Assembly (NCBI GenBank): GCA_030141605.1 | Contig: JAQGDQ010001719.1 | Location: 1 to 28,070 of the forward strand | From: Tubiluchus corallicola | Taxonomy: Eukaryota > Priapulida > Priapulimorpha > Priapulimorphida > Tubiluchidae | Direction of reading: 5' to 3' | DNA length: 28,070 nucleotides | Shown: positions 1 through 10,496 of the stretch, piece after piece | How positions within the stretch are numbered: position 1 is the first letter of the stretch | How the letters are laid out: every line of letters starts with the position of its first letter | Translations under genes and position numbers: made by a program | The notes under the pieces: model-generated | Databases searched by the model: none | What the model saw: only the letters and a program-made list of their open reading frames with translations | What the model was told of the DNA's origin: nothing

Positions 1-1343
1 CTGGGAATTAAATTAGGACTCCTATCCGGGACTTTGCTAGCTTAAACATACTTTCTACAGACCCTGACTTAGGTGGTCTATAGACCAGGTAACTTAACTT
101 GATAGACAACAGGTGTATGAGTATATGCTTGTCAAGAGATTCAAGCCTTGACTTAGTTTAGAAATTTCCATTGTCTTGTTTGTTGCCTCACATAAACTGC
201 TGGAAAATTTCTGATAACATGCTTCCAAAACAAAATTAAAAAATATCCTTAAAAATGAAAAGAGCTTCTCCAAACAAGGAATTGAGGATATCTATTATCT
301 AACTAGATTGCTGAACCTTCCTCCTCTGAATTTTTAATAGCTAAGAGAACGCTTGAACTGTTGGGATGTGTAAATCGGTTAAGAAGTACTGTCTTAAAAA
401 CACTGTCACTTTCAAACATGAATTCTACTTGTACAACCCTAGGAGTGAATAGGATGTTTATTGCACAAAATATTTCCAATTTAAATAACACTGCTTCTAG
501 TAATTGTGAATTATTTGCTTATGAGCTTGAGCTCTACTGGCTTACTGAAGGGGAAAACCACCTACCTGGTATTTCCTGTGAAAAAATTCGTCAGATTTTG
601 TATTATATTATAACTAACTAATGTTAATATTCTTCTAAATTATTACTAAATAAATATTGATGAATTGCACTGCTATAATACATAAAGGTGCGAATAAAAA
701 CTTATATATATATATATATTTACAAACAAATAGTGATAAATATGAAATTCTTTTTGAAATGCTAAGCCATTACTCACCAAGGCAATGCAAAATCATTTGT
801 TGTGCATTTGGAATGTGCTACGTCGCATTTTGTACCTTGTGGACAGCAATGAACCTTGAAAAAATAAGTTCAACAATATTTTTAACAAGATTAACTGAAG
901 CATTATACCACAGATAGTTTGAGCATCAGGATGAGCAGGTGCAGCTTTAAGACAGTACTTCTTAACCGATTTACACATCCCAACAGTTCAAGCGTTCTCT
1001 TAGCTATTAAAAATTCAGAGGAGGAAGGTTCAGCAATCTAGTTAGATAATAGATATCTTCAATTCCTTATTTGGAGAAGCTCTTTTCATTTTTAAGGATA
1101 TTTTTTAATTTTGTTTTGGAAGCATGTTATCAGAAATTTTCCAGCAGTTTATGTGAGGCAACAAACAAGACAATGGAAATTTCTAAACTAAGTCAAGGCT
1201 TGAATCACTTGACAAGCATATACTCATACACCTGTTGTCTATCAAGTTAAGTTACCTGGTCTATAGACCACCTAAGTCAGGGTCTGTAGAAAGTATGTTT
1301 AAGCTAGCAAAGTCCCGGATAGGAGTCCTAATTTAATTCCCAG
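1..1343. mobile_element. Foldback / long-TIR element, 398-bp arms
   Basis: Positions 1-398 and 946-1343 are near-perfect reverse complements of equal length, separated by a 547-bp spacer (399-945). The outer end of each arm reads CTGGGAATTAAATTAGG going inward. A small palindrome GGTCTATAGACC lies at 75-86. The spacer is AT-rich with a short (TA)n run near 703-719 and no protein I recognise; its short open frames look fortuitous. No target duplication can be tested because the left flank is outside the window. It may be a non-autonomous foldback transposon, or a hairpin artefact at a contig end. Confidence 0.8.
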
Positions 1344-2564
1344 TTTTTTTAACTGTTAGATTAATTAGAACAGTAATCTCATACATAGTTGTTACTTTTT
1401 AGCTTGTGAGGAGTAGTGTTAACCGTAGATAAAGTTTTCAATTACAATGTAAACTCATGGAACATAGAAAGCCCTCAGTAATTCTGCTAACATAAACAAA
1501 AGCCAGTGTTGTATGACATTAATTCTCTCGCTAATAAGAAGGCTAGAAAGATGTTGATTTGTGTAATGGTCATTACATTACTTCTGCCCACTTAACACTT
1601 AAGAGTGTTAGCAGTCTAAAATATTGTGTTAGTTAAGTCTAAAATATGTATTTGAAGTTTAATTGCAATTCTAACTTCAACATAAACATATTACATACTC
1701 AAATTTGCACTATGTTTATATACAATTAAAGTGTTAGTGAACTAATCCTTAACATATAAAACCTATTAAAAGAGTTCTTAACTGCATTTAAAAATACCAT
1801 CAGGAAAATGCAGCCCCACTAAAGGAGGTTTCGGTGTTCTTGCACACTTCTGTTCAGGTCAGGGAGGGGTGCTTTGCTGCATGGTTAGTGTTGGAGATCC
1901 ATTTCATAGTTTGCTGGTCAGCCCTCTTAAGTATAGTTATGGCTGTTACGCCACTGGCAAAAAGTAGGAAAGTAATGCTAGTGGTGATTGTTTGATTTTG
2001 CAATGCACACTGAATTTTTTTCAGTGCTTGTATACTAACTTAGATTGGAACCAGTTCCAAAAATAAGCACTGTTGGCTCTGGGTTTGCAGTTGGATGCAT
2101 GAATACATGAGAATTGCATAGTTAGCCAAGATTAGCATATCCAGTTTTCTCTGTGTATGTGGTTAGGACGCTCTAATTTTGTCAGTGGTATCAAAGCTCT
2201 CGTTAATTTAAGTAAAAATGTCTTTAGGATGCATTCCATTTCTGGTGTGTAACGTATTTCTTTTAAGACACTGTGTTTTTTTGAATCCCATCTGGCTTGA
2301 TAATGCAGAATAACAGTGAAAAAGGGAGGGACAGTAAAATCATCAATCATAGAAACATAAGATAGATTTTTCAGAAAATGCCCCATTCTGACCTATAGTT
2401 TGAAATATACTTATTTATTACCTATGACAATTACTAACTTGTTCTGATTATTAGATGTTAGCTTAGAAATTGCCAACTAAGTACTTTTTTCTTTAACGTT
2501 GTAATTACAGTACTTACTTCAGTAGAGATCTTATATTCTTATAACTAGTTATAAATATGTTTAG
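1344..2564. other. AT-rich non-coding stretch
   Basis: No gene, RNA or classified repeat was recognised. It lies between the inverted repeat and the granulin exon, so it is probably intron of the plus-strand granulin gene, possibly overlapping the 3' part of the minus-strand adhesion gene. A short hairpin (AACACT-TAAG-AGTGTT) sits near 1594-1610. Open frames here lack both homology and good splice borders. Confidence 0.4.
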
Positions 2565-2704
2565 GTATGAAAAATTTGAAGCTATTGTAAAATCGGATGA
2601 TGAGCTAACTAACGTAGCCTCTGCTTCTGGTGTTTCATCTATTGTTTGTCCCGATGGGAAAAGTGAATGTCCTGATGGCTCTACTTGCTGCCTCATGACC
2701 ACAG
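2565..2704 (+). CDS. grn-like: Granulin-domain exon (progranulin-like, internal)
   Basis: This is a 140-nt internal exon bounded by an acceptor (ATATGTTTAG at its left edge) and a donor (CACAG then GTAGGA). It reads one closing base, 46 codons and one opening base, so it enters in phase 2 and leaves in phase 1. The first ~27 residues are an acidic/serine-rich linker. They are followed by VCPDGKSECPDGSTCCLMTTG, the opening of a granulin repeat with the spacing C-x6-C-x5-CC. Granulins are secreted cysteine-rich growth-factor modules released from progranulin. Only four of the usual twelve cysteines are here, so the rest of the module must be on a downstream exon, which I could not find in the window. 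The opposite-strand frame has no splice borders and is a shadow. Confidence 0.8.
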
Positions 2705-3283
2705 GTAGGAGATAATCATTTCTTTCCTAAGTAATTAGTGTTGCAAATACTGGTCTAACATTGAAAAGGAATATTGCAGTTTCCTCAAAATTTTTAGTTT
2801 GCTTGAGTTATTGCAGCTATTTGCTGGTTCATTTTTAACTGCTTTATTTGCCTATATTGACTTATTAAGGCTTTTCATTTATGCCTTAAATTGATATGCA
2901 TAAAGTTTAGGTAATATACCCAAATAAATCTAAGGGTTATAAAAATATATCTGTTTGATATCTTTTTCTGCTTTCTGCTTTAAGCGCTTTTTAGACTGAT
3001 ATCACAGTGCCCTGAGTGCCAATGTTGATAGAAAAAGTTTTTTGTAACTTAATTTAGTAATTTCAGCTATTAAAATCAGTGTAACAAAATGAAAAAGAAT
3101 AAACAATAAAAAATAAACAATGTTTAATGTATCTTACAGGATATAAGTAATATATTAGTAGTATATATAGTAGCATATGAATGGTATATTAGGCAGTTGC
3201 CGAACTAAGCCAGTCACAAAAGCAGTATTTCAGCAGATGTTATTTTTATCATATTTAGGATATATTATATTAGAGACACAAAG
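2705..3283. other. AT-rich putative intron of the granulin gene
   Basis: Sequence following the granulin donor. It is AT-rich with a TATAT-rich patch near 3140-3180. No continuation of the granulin module (a GCCP...CC pattern) was found in any plus-strand frame. Confidence 0.4.
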
Positions 3284-3757
3284 TACAGTCAACCTCGGGT
3301 ATAAGGCACTTGCTTATAAGGGACCACCAACACCGGTCCCGATTTTCCGTAACGTTTTTCCTATGTAAAAATCTTCGTATATAAGGGACTTTCGGTTATA
3401 AGGGACGATATTTTCAGGTCCCGCGCAATAGAAACCCAGGTAAATTACCTCCCGTATAAGGGACCCTATGATAAAAAGCAAAATTGATCGATTTTTAACC
3501 TCAGTTTTTCGCAAACTCGGCCTTCGAACAGTTTGGTTTCCGCGGTCACATACATCTCGCATCACTGAAGGAGCTTCCTACATACCATTTGCACTGAATG
3601 TGTAGCAATAATCCATAAAAATATGGGTAAAAGTACAGAAAAGTACAGGTCTAGATACACCCTCAGTCTGAATCAACTTTGGCTATAAGGGACATCGGAT
3701 ATAAGGGACGATTTTTTCCAATCCGGAGTGTGTCCCTTATATCCGAGGTTGACTGTA
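3284..3757. mobile_element. pogo/Tigger-type MITE with TA duplication
   Basis: The element 3286-3755 (470 bp) is flanked by TA at 3284-3285 and 3756-3757. Ends are inverted: CAGTCAACCTCGGGTATAAG on the left and the complement of CAGTCAACCTCGGATATAAG on the right. Ends starting CAGT with TA duplication are typical of the pogo/Tigger branch of Tc1/mariner. The motif ATAAGGGAC recurs several times inside in both orientations, forming subterminal repeats. No transposase frame is preserved, so it is non-autonomous. Confidence 0.85.
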
Positions 3758-4309
3758 CAATCAACACAGAAAATAACAACAATAAAAAAGTCAAAAAGCA
3801 TGAGTCAAATTACAATATAAATTAGTTCAAACTGTACATAGAAAAAGAGTCTTAATTAGAAAAAGTGTTAATTGGGTTACAGAAAAGTAAAAAATTATTT
3901 CAGCAATTGGTATTATAATTACGAACCCAACAAACAGCCAGATAATTTAAAATTTCATATAGTTTGGTCAACGGATCACACTGGTGGGACCGAGTGATTG
4001 ATTATTGATTGATTTAGTTGATTGTAATTGATTTTGCTTTTATTTTCGCTCATCGATTACTTTTTCAGCGGCTGATGCAAATCAATACCAACTTGGCAAT
4101 ACCATTTTCTACTTATTTTTCGGAAAATCCGGAAAACAAATCACACGGCAAATATAATCATCAACGGGGTGAAATTGACATGGTGTTACCTCTGCACATT
4201 AACTTAGACATTTGCTGAAAGTTCTCTCATGAACATGTGGTTTTTGCATGAGAATACACATTTTTGTAAGGTAGCATTATAATTGATTACAAAAATGTAA
4301 TTGAGTTAG
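3758..4309. other. AT-rich unclassified stretch
   Basis: No gene or clear element was seen. A short ATTGATTGATT-type simple repeat lies near 3995-4025. Confidence 0.35.
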
Positions 4310-4319
4310 CCAGATCCAA

Positions 4320-5215
4320 GTGAAAGGAAGACAGGATGATTTTTCGTATTTTACCCCGTTTTCAAATCCGATAGAAAGTGCACATTTTAACACCAGTAAT
4401 TAACATCTGATAAATTAAATAATAGATTAAAAACTTCATTTTCTCTTCTCTTCCCTTCCCATCCCTTCCCTTCCCCTCGCCTCTCCTCTCCTTTCTTCTT
4501 GTCTCCTATTCTCTCCTCTCTTCTCGCCTTTCTGATAATAAAAACTTAATCAACGGCAGGCGAGCCCAGCTATTGATGACATCATTTTCACTTCACTTCT
4601 CTTCTCTTCCCTTCCCTTCCCTTCCCTTCCCTTCCCTTCCCTTCCCTTCCCTTCCCTTCCCTTCCCTTCCCCTCTCCTCTACTCTCTTCTCATCTCCTAT
4701 TCTCTCCTCTCTTCTCGCCTTTCTGATAATTAAATAATAGATTAAAAACTTAAGTAATGGCCGGCGAGCTCAACTATTGATGACGTCACAAACTAACATA
4801 ATTTTCAACAGCAAAAATATTCTACGAGCGCGTTGCACGTTTACGAAAGCGAAAATTGAAGTACAGTGCTTGATATTCAGTGTGTTGTACTAAAACTTGG
4901 CACGTTTTAAGATAAAAATTCAAATTTCAAATTTTCGTCACAAACTAACACATCTGAACTGAGAGGTACAACTGTGTTTTGTGTAATGTGTTTCCAAAAT
5001 GCAGGCGCTACAGCCCGTAACTAGTGAATGGTGAAATGCACGTAACAACGAAGAACTAGTGGCGCAAATGTGAAATTGTGTTTGTGTGGTAATAATTCTT
5101 TCACGTTCATTTTTTTAAAAAAAATAGTGTATTTCCTTTCAATGTTTTACAGATTATTTTGACCTGCAGTTTAAGATTGGGTCCAGTTTTGCTTTAACTA
5201 GACCATAGCTTTAAA
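4320..5215 (+). repeat. Interspersed repeat, copy A (with inverted partner near 10.5-11.1 kb)
   Basis: This stretch aligns by eye with the reverse complement of about 10497-11105. Shared segments include GAAGAACTAGTGGCGC, CACATCTGAACTGAGAGGTA, ATTCAGTGTGTTGTACTAAAA and AGATTAAAAACTTA. Copy A carries an extra polypyrimidine expansion, and part of it is duplicated in tandem: the segment ending CTCGCCTTTCTGATAAT occurs near 4540 and again near 4729. No terminal repeats or coding frame were found, so the class is unknown (possibly a SINE or MITE). Confidence 0.65.
4591..4725. repeat. Polypyrimidine tract with (CTTCC)n
   Basis: The plus strand is almost pure C/T here. About 13-14 units of CTTCC run from 4606 to 4672, followed by CT-rich sequence. 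A related shorter tract lies at 4440-4530. Confidence 0.9.
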
Positions 5216-5300
5216 GAAATCTGAGCAGTAACAGCTTGTATAACATCAAAACAAATGGTCAATACTTTGCATGTACTGGTAAAGAAATGGGAGCACGTAC

Positions 5301-5526
5301 CCAGCTTTTCCCTCCTCCATTTGCACCTCTTTTGCCTTGCATGCTCCGGGTTCTTTGCCGCAGAATTTAACGCACACGGTCATGATCACGCCGCACTGAT
5401 TGTTCATGTAGCAGTACAGATCGATCACGATGAGTACGAGAATGATGATGATGATGATTAAACCGACTACAGCACCAGTGGACATGCCAGCACGCTTCAC
5501 CTCCTCGGGTGGAATGAAATCTTGAC
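5301..5526 (-). CDS. Ncam/Fas2-like: NCAM/Fas2-like receptor: transmembrane exon
   Basis: A 226-nt exon read on the minus strand: acceptor TTTCTACAG at its start and donor GG|GTACGT at its end. It enters in phase 1 and leaves in phase 2. It encodes a short membrane-proximal segment (QDFIPPEEVKRAGMS), a very hydrophobic helix (VVGLIIIIIILVLIVID), and a cysteine-rich juxtamembrane stretch (LYCYMNNQCG, KFCGKEPG) ending with MEEGKA. A helix followed by D-x-x-CY-x-x-N-x-CG and later CGK and MEEGKA is, from memory, the pattern of the membrane region of NCAM and insect Fasciclin 2. The protein would be a single-pass cell-surface homophilic adhesion receptor. The remaining cytoplasmic tail must follow on exons I could not find at 1-5300. 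A plus-strand frame over the same DNA is a shadow. Confidence 0.9.
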
Positions 5527-5884
5527 CTGTAGAAAGTTGAACAGTTTCAAAGAGCTAGAAAGCAGACGTAACAACACGTTTTGCAAGATGTAACTGTGCG
5601 AAGAAAAATGCACGCTAATGTAATGAATAAAATCAATAATGAATTCAATACTATATATTTGCTTTAAATTAAACTTATATTTTACTTAAACAAGATGGAA
5701 ATGAAATTTCAAGTGTAACCTACCACATACGTGAACTGGTCTTAAAAACAGTAAAAAACACAGATATCACCAAACTTCAAAGACAAGAACGGTTACTTTT
5801 CTTGCTAGAGGTTGAAACGAAGAATTTCAAACCGACTAAGCATGCAGATGAACATGACATCGCGTGAAAAAAACGTAACTTTCA

Positions 5885-6250
5885 AGCATATTTTAGGTAT
5901 TCAAAGACGAATAACATTAAAGAAAAGAAACGAAAACGAAAGAAAATGAAAGAAAAGGAGAGAAGAGAAGAGGGGAGAGGAGAGGAGAGGAAAGAGGGAG
6001 GGGAGGAGGAGGAGACAAAAGGAAAGCGGAAGGGGAAGAGAAGAACGAGGGGAGGGAAAAGGAGGGGAGAGAAGCGAAAAGGAGAGAAGAGAAGCAAAGA
6101 GAAGAGAAGAGGAAAAGGAAAGAAAAGAAATGAAAAGAAAAGAAAAGAAAAGAAAAGGAAATGAAAGAAAAGAAAAGAAAGGGAAAAAAGAAAAAGAAAA
6201 GAGAAGACAAGAAAGGAAAGGAAAGGAAAGGAAAGGAAAGGAATAAAGAA
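5885..6250. repeat. Long polypurine tract with (GGAAA)n
   Basis: About 300 bases (roughly 5920-6245) of the plus strand are almost only A and G, ending in repeated GGAAA units at 6208-6240. Long reading frames on both strands through this tract (Lys/Glu/Arg-rich or Ser/Phe-rich) are composition artefacts. It lies in the intron between the second FN3 exon pair and the transmembrane exon. Confidence 0.9.
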
Positions 6251-6505
6251 AATAGAATATTTTAACACTGATTTTCATAAATTGTAAAACCTTCAAAATA
6301 CCTCCTAACTGTCAATTTAGGCCAAACAGACATCTAAATAAATGGCAGTCTTTGAACAACACAAGGTTTAAGTTATTAATACAACCAATAGCAAGTACTA
6401 ACAAGAATTAACAAATATAATATCAAAACATCAGAATCACTTGTTCTACTTAACAAAGAGATTCTGCTTCAATTGGCAATACTTAGTGTAGAAAAAGATT
6501 TGTAC

Positions 6506-6698
6506 CTGGTTGTGTTTTGATATAATGCACGTCTGGCTCGCTGAATCCAAGAGCGTTTTCTGCCCGGATTTCAACTTTATAGTAAGAATCTGACTGTAGA
6601 CCGGTCAACTCGTGGTGAACTCTTGGAGGCTGTACGTTGATGATCACCCGTCGCATGTTTCGTTTTTCAAATTTGTTTGTTTCGTTGTTGTATTCCAC
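6506..6698 (-). CDS. Ncam/Fas2-like: NCAM/Fas2-like receptor: second FN3 domain, 3' exon
   Basis: A 193-nt exon with acceptor TTGTTACAG and donor CCAG|GTACAA; it enters in phase 0 and leaves in phase 1. It encodes the second half of a fibronectin type III domain: a charged loop (NNETNKFEKRNMRR), then ELTGLQSDSYYKVEIRAENA with the conserved Leu and the Y-x-V-x-I-x-A-x-N core strand, then LGFSEP. The last codon is completed by the transmembrane exon (G + GT). The intron that precedes it has a GC donor. Confidence 0.9.
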
Positions 6699-7336
6699 CT
6701 GTAACAATTGCTCATTTTACAAAAAAAGGAAAATATTCACTGCGAAGAACGTAAATTAGCTGCAGACATTTATCCGTACAGGTATGAAGTTAAGCAGCGT
6801 CAATTTAATTGCGACATTGGGAATCGACTGCCCATTCCACGTAGGCGAGTGCTAATTTTAAGTATGGATGCTTCTCAGTGATAATCAAAAAAAGTTTATC
6901 AATTGTCATGTATTCACAATAAACATTTTCACAGTTCCAGCGATTGCCGAAGATCCTGAAAGGGTTACATTTGTGTACACTTGACAACGCCTCGCAGCCC
7001 ATGCTGTTGTAACGGCACCAGTTTTAACAGCTAGCAAGAACCTTACCTAGTTGAATTTTTCCTGTTCCCAAGCAAGGTCCTGCTAGTAAATCACTCCACG
7101 CACAGACTGATGCAGAACTAAGTCCATGTAAAACAAATGACGTTACTGAACTGATGCGGCAGATGGCTTTGCTTTATCTATACGTCACATGACAGTTCCC
7201 GTTAAGATGCGTTGCTGTAATACACCTAACCTTTGGCCTACAGCACAGCACATGTGCACAACGAAACTGTGAAAAGGTTTATCATATTCATCTTAAGGTA
7301 TTTTATATAAAAAAAACACAAATGCGAAAAACTTGC

Positions 7337-7507
7337 CGGTTCGTAAGTAATCTGGTAGCGCTTGATATCTCGTCCGCCATCGCTCAAAGGCAACTCCCAG
7401 TGAAGCATGTATCGGTTCGAATTTTCAATGTGTTCCAGGAGGACTTCCCCGAACGGTTCAAGCTCAATCTCCTCCTTTTTCACTTTCGGGATTTCCGGCA
7501 CGCTTTC
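7337..7507 (-). CDS. Ncam/Fas2-like: NCAM/Fas2-like receptor: second FN3 domain, 5' exon
   Basis: A 171-nt exon (57 codons, phase 0 at both ends). The acceptor is GCTGGTACAG. The donor is CCG|GCAAGT, a GC donor with an otherwise ideal consensus; the only nearby GT option (GTTTTT) would break the reading phase. It encodes the linker ESVPEIPKVKKEE and the first half of an FN3 domain: MLHWELPLSDGGRDIKRY, with the conserved Trp, Pro and DGG turn, then YQITYEP. It joins the next exon as YEP-VEY in frame. Confidence 0.88.
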
Positions 7508-7571
7508 CTGTACCAGCACAAAATAATAAAATAGTTATTTAGTATTGCCATAAAAACTGTCGCGAATCGGT

Positions 7572-8184
7572 TACAGTAAACTCCGCATAACTCAAATCCA
7601 ACCAGACCGCAAAACAACTTTGAGTTGGGCGATGCCGACGATTTTCCAGCATAGAAACTCTAAACCCCACCTCCAGAGGGCGAGCTAAATAGAAAGCAGA
7701 AATTCAACCCTTCTATACATAAGCAACAAGATTTGATGACAATTACATAAAGAATAACAAGTGTTAGACAGAGACAGTGATTGTTTTCACTGCGCCGACT
7801 GAGACTTTCCGGGAACTATTTTCCAGTAGAGTGTTACTACGTAGTAACCGACTGAGACTTTTCCAGAAAAATCCATCCCGGAGAAAATAATCGGGGGTAT
7901 GGGGTATTTGTAAGACATCAGAATTTTCCTGGGAGACGATACCGTTTTTGAGTTGTACAAAACATTTTACTTTTCTAAAGTATAAATTGCATTTTTGAAT
8001 TATGCGAAGCAAATTACACGTATTTTGATTAAATGGACCATAATTTTTTATTTGAGTTAGGTGAGATATTGAGTTACATATTTTGAGTTAAGCGATGTTT
8101 CTTTGTGGAAAAAACGAAGGATTTCATCCGTTCTGCTGAAATTCTTTGAGTTATGTGGTTTTGAGTTACGCGCAGTTTACTGTA
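7572..8184. mobile_element. Tigger-like MITE with TA duplication
   Basis: The element 7574-8182 (609 bp) is flanked by TA (7572-7573 and 8183-8184). The left end CAGTAAACTCCGCATAACTC and the complement of the right end, CAGTAAACTGCGCGTAACTC, form imperfect terminal inverted repeats. TTGAGTTA-type motifs recur near both ends, and CCGACTGAGACTTT is repeated inside (about 7795 and 7848). Its ends differ from the 3286-3755 element, so it is a separate family. It sits in the intron between the two FN3 domains. Confidence 0.75.
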
Positions 8185-9532
8185 TTAGTTTTCCAAGCAA
8201 TATTTTCCTGTATACATTTCTCTAGGTAATTTTTACATAGATACGAACACTTATTTTGCATTAATTGGCTAAATAAGAAAATTCCTTTATTACTTCGAGA
8301 ATAATATGCAAAACTAGTGAAATTTCAAAATGTTTTACAGTGTAACAGCACAAAATTGAATCTTGTAATTGAAATTAATGCTTTACACGGGTCACTCAAA
8401 ATCCAACATCATACAGTTCTTCTTCATTTCAGACAGAGCTAAAATTACATGAACTTGTGATGCCATTTTAATTCTTAGTTCGGTTTCACTTTATTTATTT
8501 TCCAAAAACAGCAAATTCGCTATTTTTGTGGATATGTAGGACAGTGGGATTTCTTCCATTGATAACTAGTCCTTTACATGTACAGTAGGCGCTGTTTATT
8601 AGAATCAATCGCCTAATTGACTCAAAAGCATCTGGTACGAGTCACTCCCATTCAGATGTATATAAAAATCACCAGGATTTGACTCAAATATCTCCACGTA
8701 ATTTACTCAATATTTTTCCTTTCCGCACTTGAAATAAGATACTTGCTAAAGTGAACTGATTCGCTAGAGGTATTCGTTGCAGCCATTAGAAATGTTGAAC
8801 ACACAATAACAATGCGCAGAACTAAATAGTCCACTACACTTGCACGTGATCAAAGAGCTTTTACTGCTTTTTTGTCATCTTTAAGTCGCTTTTGTGTGAT
8901 ATAATATAGGTAGAAAGAGTCAAGTTAAGTACAGCTTCATTTGTAAGCACATATGTTTATCATGTGCACTAAGATACTAGTGTAGCAGTTTTGCTTTGAA
9001 ACTGTCACCCGATTGTCCACTGCAATTAACCTCGTTGTTTCTGGAAGCTAAACATTTAATCACTTGACCAGCGGTTTTGCTTTTGAAGTTTCTGCTGCTT
9101 TTCACACGGGAAACAAGGTCATCACCAACTGCAGCTCAAGAACTAGGTGACTGGGTGTTTTGCGTGAATACGTACAGCATACAGCAACAGATTTTCAACG
9201 TTTTTATCAGTATGAGAACTTCGTAAACCAACTTCATTGTGAAGAAATGAAACAACCGACTTTGTGCGAAATTTTTGGTGATAATCAGATTTGTGCGATA
9301 TATTTCTTTTCTTTTTTTATTAATTCGCTTATACAAATAAATATAAATAATTGCATATAAGAATTTTGACGTTAATTCGTTTCTAAAATTCATTTGAATC
9401 CTTTGCAGTGCATACTAAGGAGATGAGTGCTGACTCACACTTCTGTAGTAGTAATAGGCTATATCTGTCGGCTAATTGGGTCAAAATACTTCAATTCTAA
9501 AGTGAGTGTATTAAGTGCCACCTACTGCATTC
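8185..9532. other. Intron sequence, no gene recognised
   Basis: Intron between the two FN3 domains. A possible left end of another CAGT-type element (TACAGTAGGCGCTG) starts near 8579, but no matching right end was found. Short open frames here show no recognisable protein. Confidence 0.4.
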
Positions 9533-9963
9533 ATGTAAATCAGGGGTGTGCAAACTGCGGTCCGCTGAGACATCTTGTGCGTTCCACGAAGAGGTTTGTC
9601 AACGTAATGAAAGTGCGGCCCACGCAATTCAGCTGAACTCCGCGCCAATATCGCAAAGATAGTGCGGGTAGTTTTTTCCTCCAGATCGGATGGCATTACC
9701 CCTTACAAGACCGTTGTCACTTAATGTCACTGTCGGACATGAGGAAATATTTGGTTTTTAATATAAATTTTAATAACTTCTAAAATAGTTTCTTGAGTGT
9801 AGTAGTGTAGTAGTAATGATGTGCGCAAATCGGATGCAAAAAAATGGTTATTAGGTCCTACTGTACTTGGCTCCTTGATCAAACTACCAGTGGCCCACAG
9901 GAGTTGCGGGAATGTTTAATGTGGCCCGGCTAGTCAGATAATTTGCACACCCCTGATTTAAAT
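9533..9963. mobile_element. hAT-type MITE with 8-bp target duplication
   Basis: The element 9541-9955 (415 bp) starts CAGGGGTGTGCAAACTGCGG and ends TTTGCACACCCCTG, giving terminal inverted repeats of about 14 bp. CAGGGGTG...CACCCCTG ends are a hallmark of hAT elements. It is flanked by ATGTAAAT (9533-9540) and ATTTAAAT (9956-9963), an 8-bp duplication with one mismatch, as hAT elements produce. GC-rich subterminal segments include GCGGTCC and GGCCCGG. No transposase frame remains. Confidence 0.9.
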
Positions 9964-10134
9964 CTATTCAAAACCTTGCTTACTAGTACAAACACATCTG
10001 GTTGTCTCACAAAACTCATTATGAAGAATGGCTAGCAACACATACGCGGTTACGACAAACGATAATTTATATTCAAAGCAAACAATGAATGCCCAAATTT
10101 TAATAGTTTAGAAAAGAAGAAATTGCTTGCAAAC

Positions 10135-10253
10135 CTTTTCTGTTTCAATCTTTATGTCTCCAGTAGGAACGCCAGCACCCACTTCGTTGACGGCAGTTAT
10201 CTGAACGTCGTACAACGTCGATGGTTCTAGTTCATCTAATATGTATGGACCCT
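10135..10253 (-). CDS. Ncam/Fas2-like: NCAM/Fas2-like receptor: first FN3 domain, 3' exon
   Basis: A 119-nt exon with acceptor GCATTTTTCAG and donor GAAAAG|GTTTGC; it enters in phase 1 and leaves in phase 0. It encodes YILDELEPSTLYDVQITAVN and EVGAGVPTGD, the second half of an FN3 domain with the L-x-P-x-T-x-Y motif and the core A-V-N-x-x-G pattern. The first codon is completed by the final G of the exon at 12469-12645 (giving Glu), which confirms the donor of that exon despite the neighbouring tandem copies. An inverted repeat copy lies just upstream (10497-11105). Confidence 0.9.
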
Positions 10254-10496
10254 CTGAAAAATGCGAAAAAAGTTTAGACAATCTCCGACACACGTGAAGG
10301 CGTTATTTGTGTTATGGTGTACTCGCACGCGCACAGCAAAGTTAAAAAACTCGTCTTGTGAACGTAATTAAACAGGTGCAAGAAAAAACTGAGGTAACAA
10401 TGTCAATTATAGATGTCGTTACTTAATGAAACCACGAATGATAAAACCAGCATTTCAGAACTACTTAGGCACAGTCTGGAAATTACTCCATAGAAA

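Noticed and set aside
3314-3565. Minus-strand 83-codon frame as cytoplasmic tail of the adhesion receptor
   Set aside because: It lies inside the TA-flanked MITE and reads through its ATAAGGGAC repeats; no splice acceptor in the needed phase.
5255-5461. Plus-strand frame of 68 codons with an acidic end
   Set aside because: Shadow of the transmembrane exon; the Asp run is the complement of the isoleucine codons.
5882-6296. Several 97-131-codon frames on both strands
   Set aside because: They are produced by the polypurine tract; the proteins are only Ser/Phe/Leu or Lys/Glu/Arg repeats.
8579-8720. Left end of another Tigger-like element (TACAGTAGGCGCTG)
   Set aside because: No matching right end; the only CCTACTGTA nearby (about 9857) lies inside the hAT MITE and the match stops after 9 bases.
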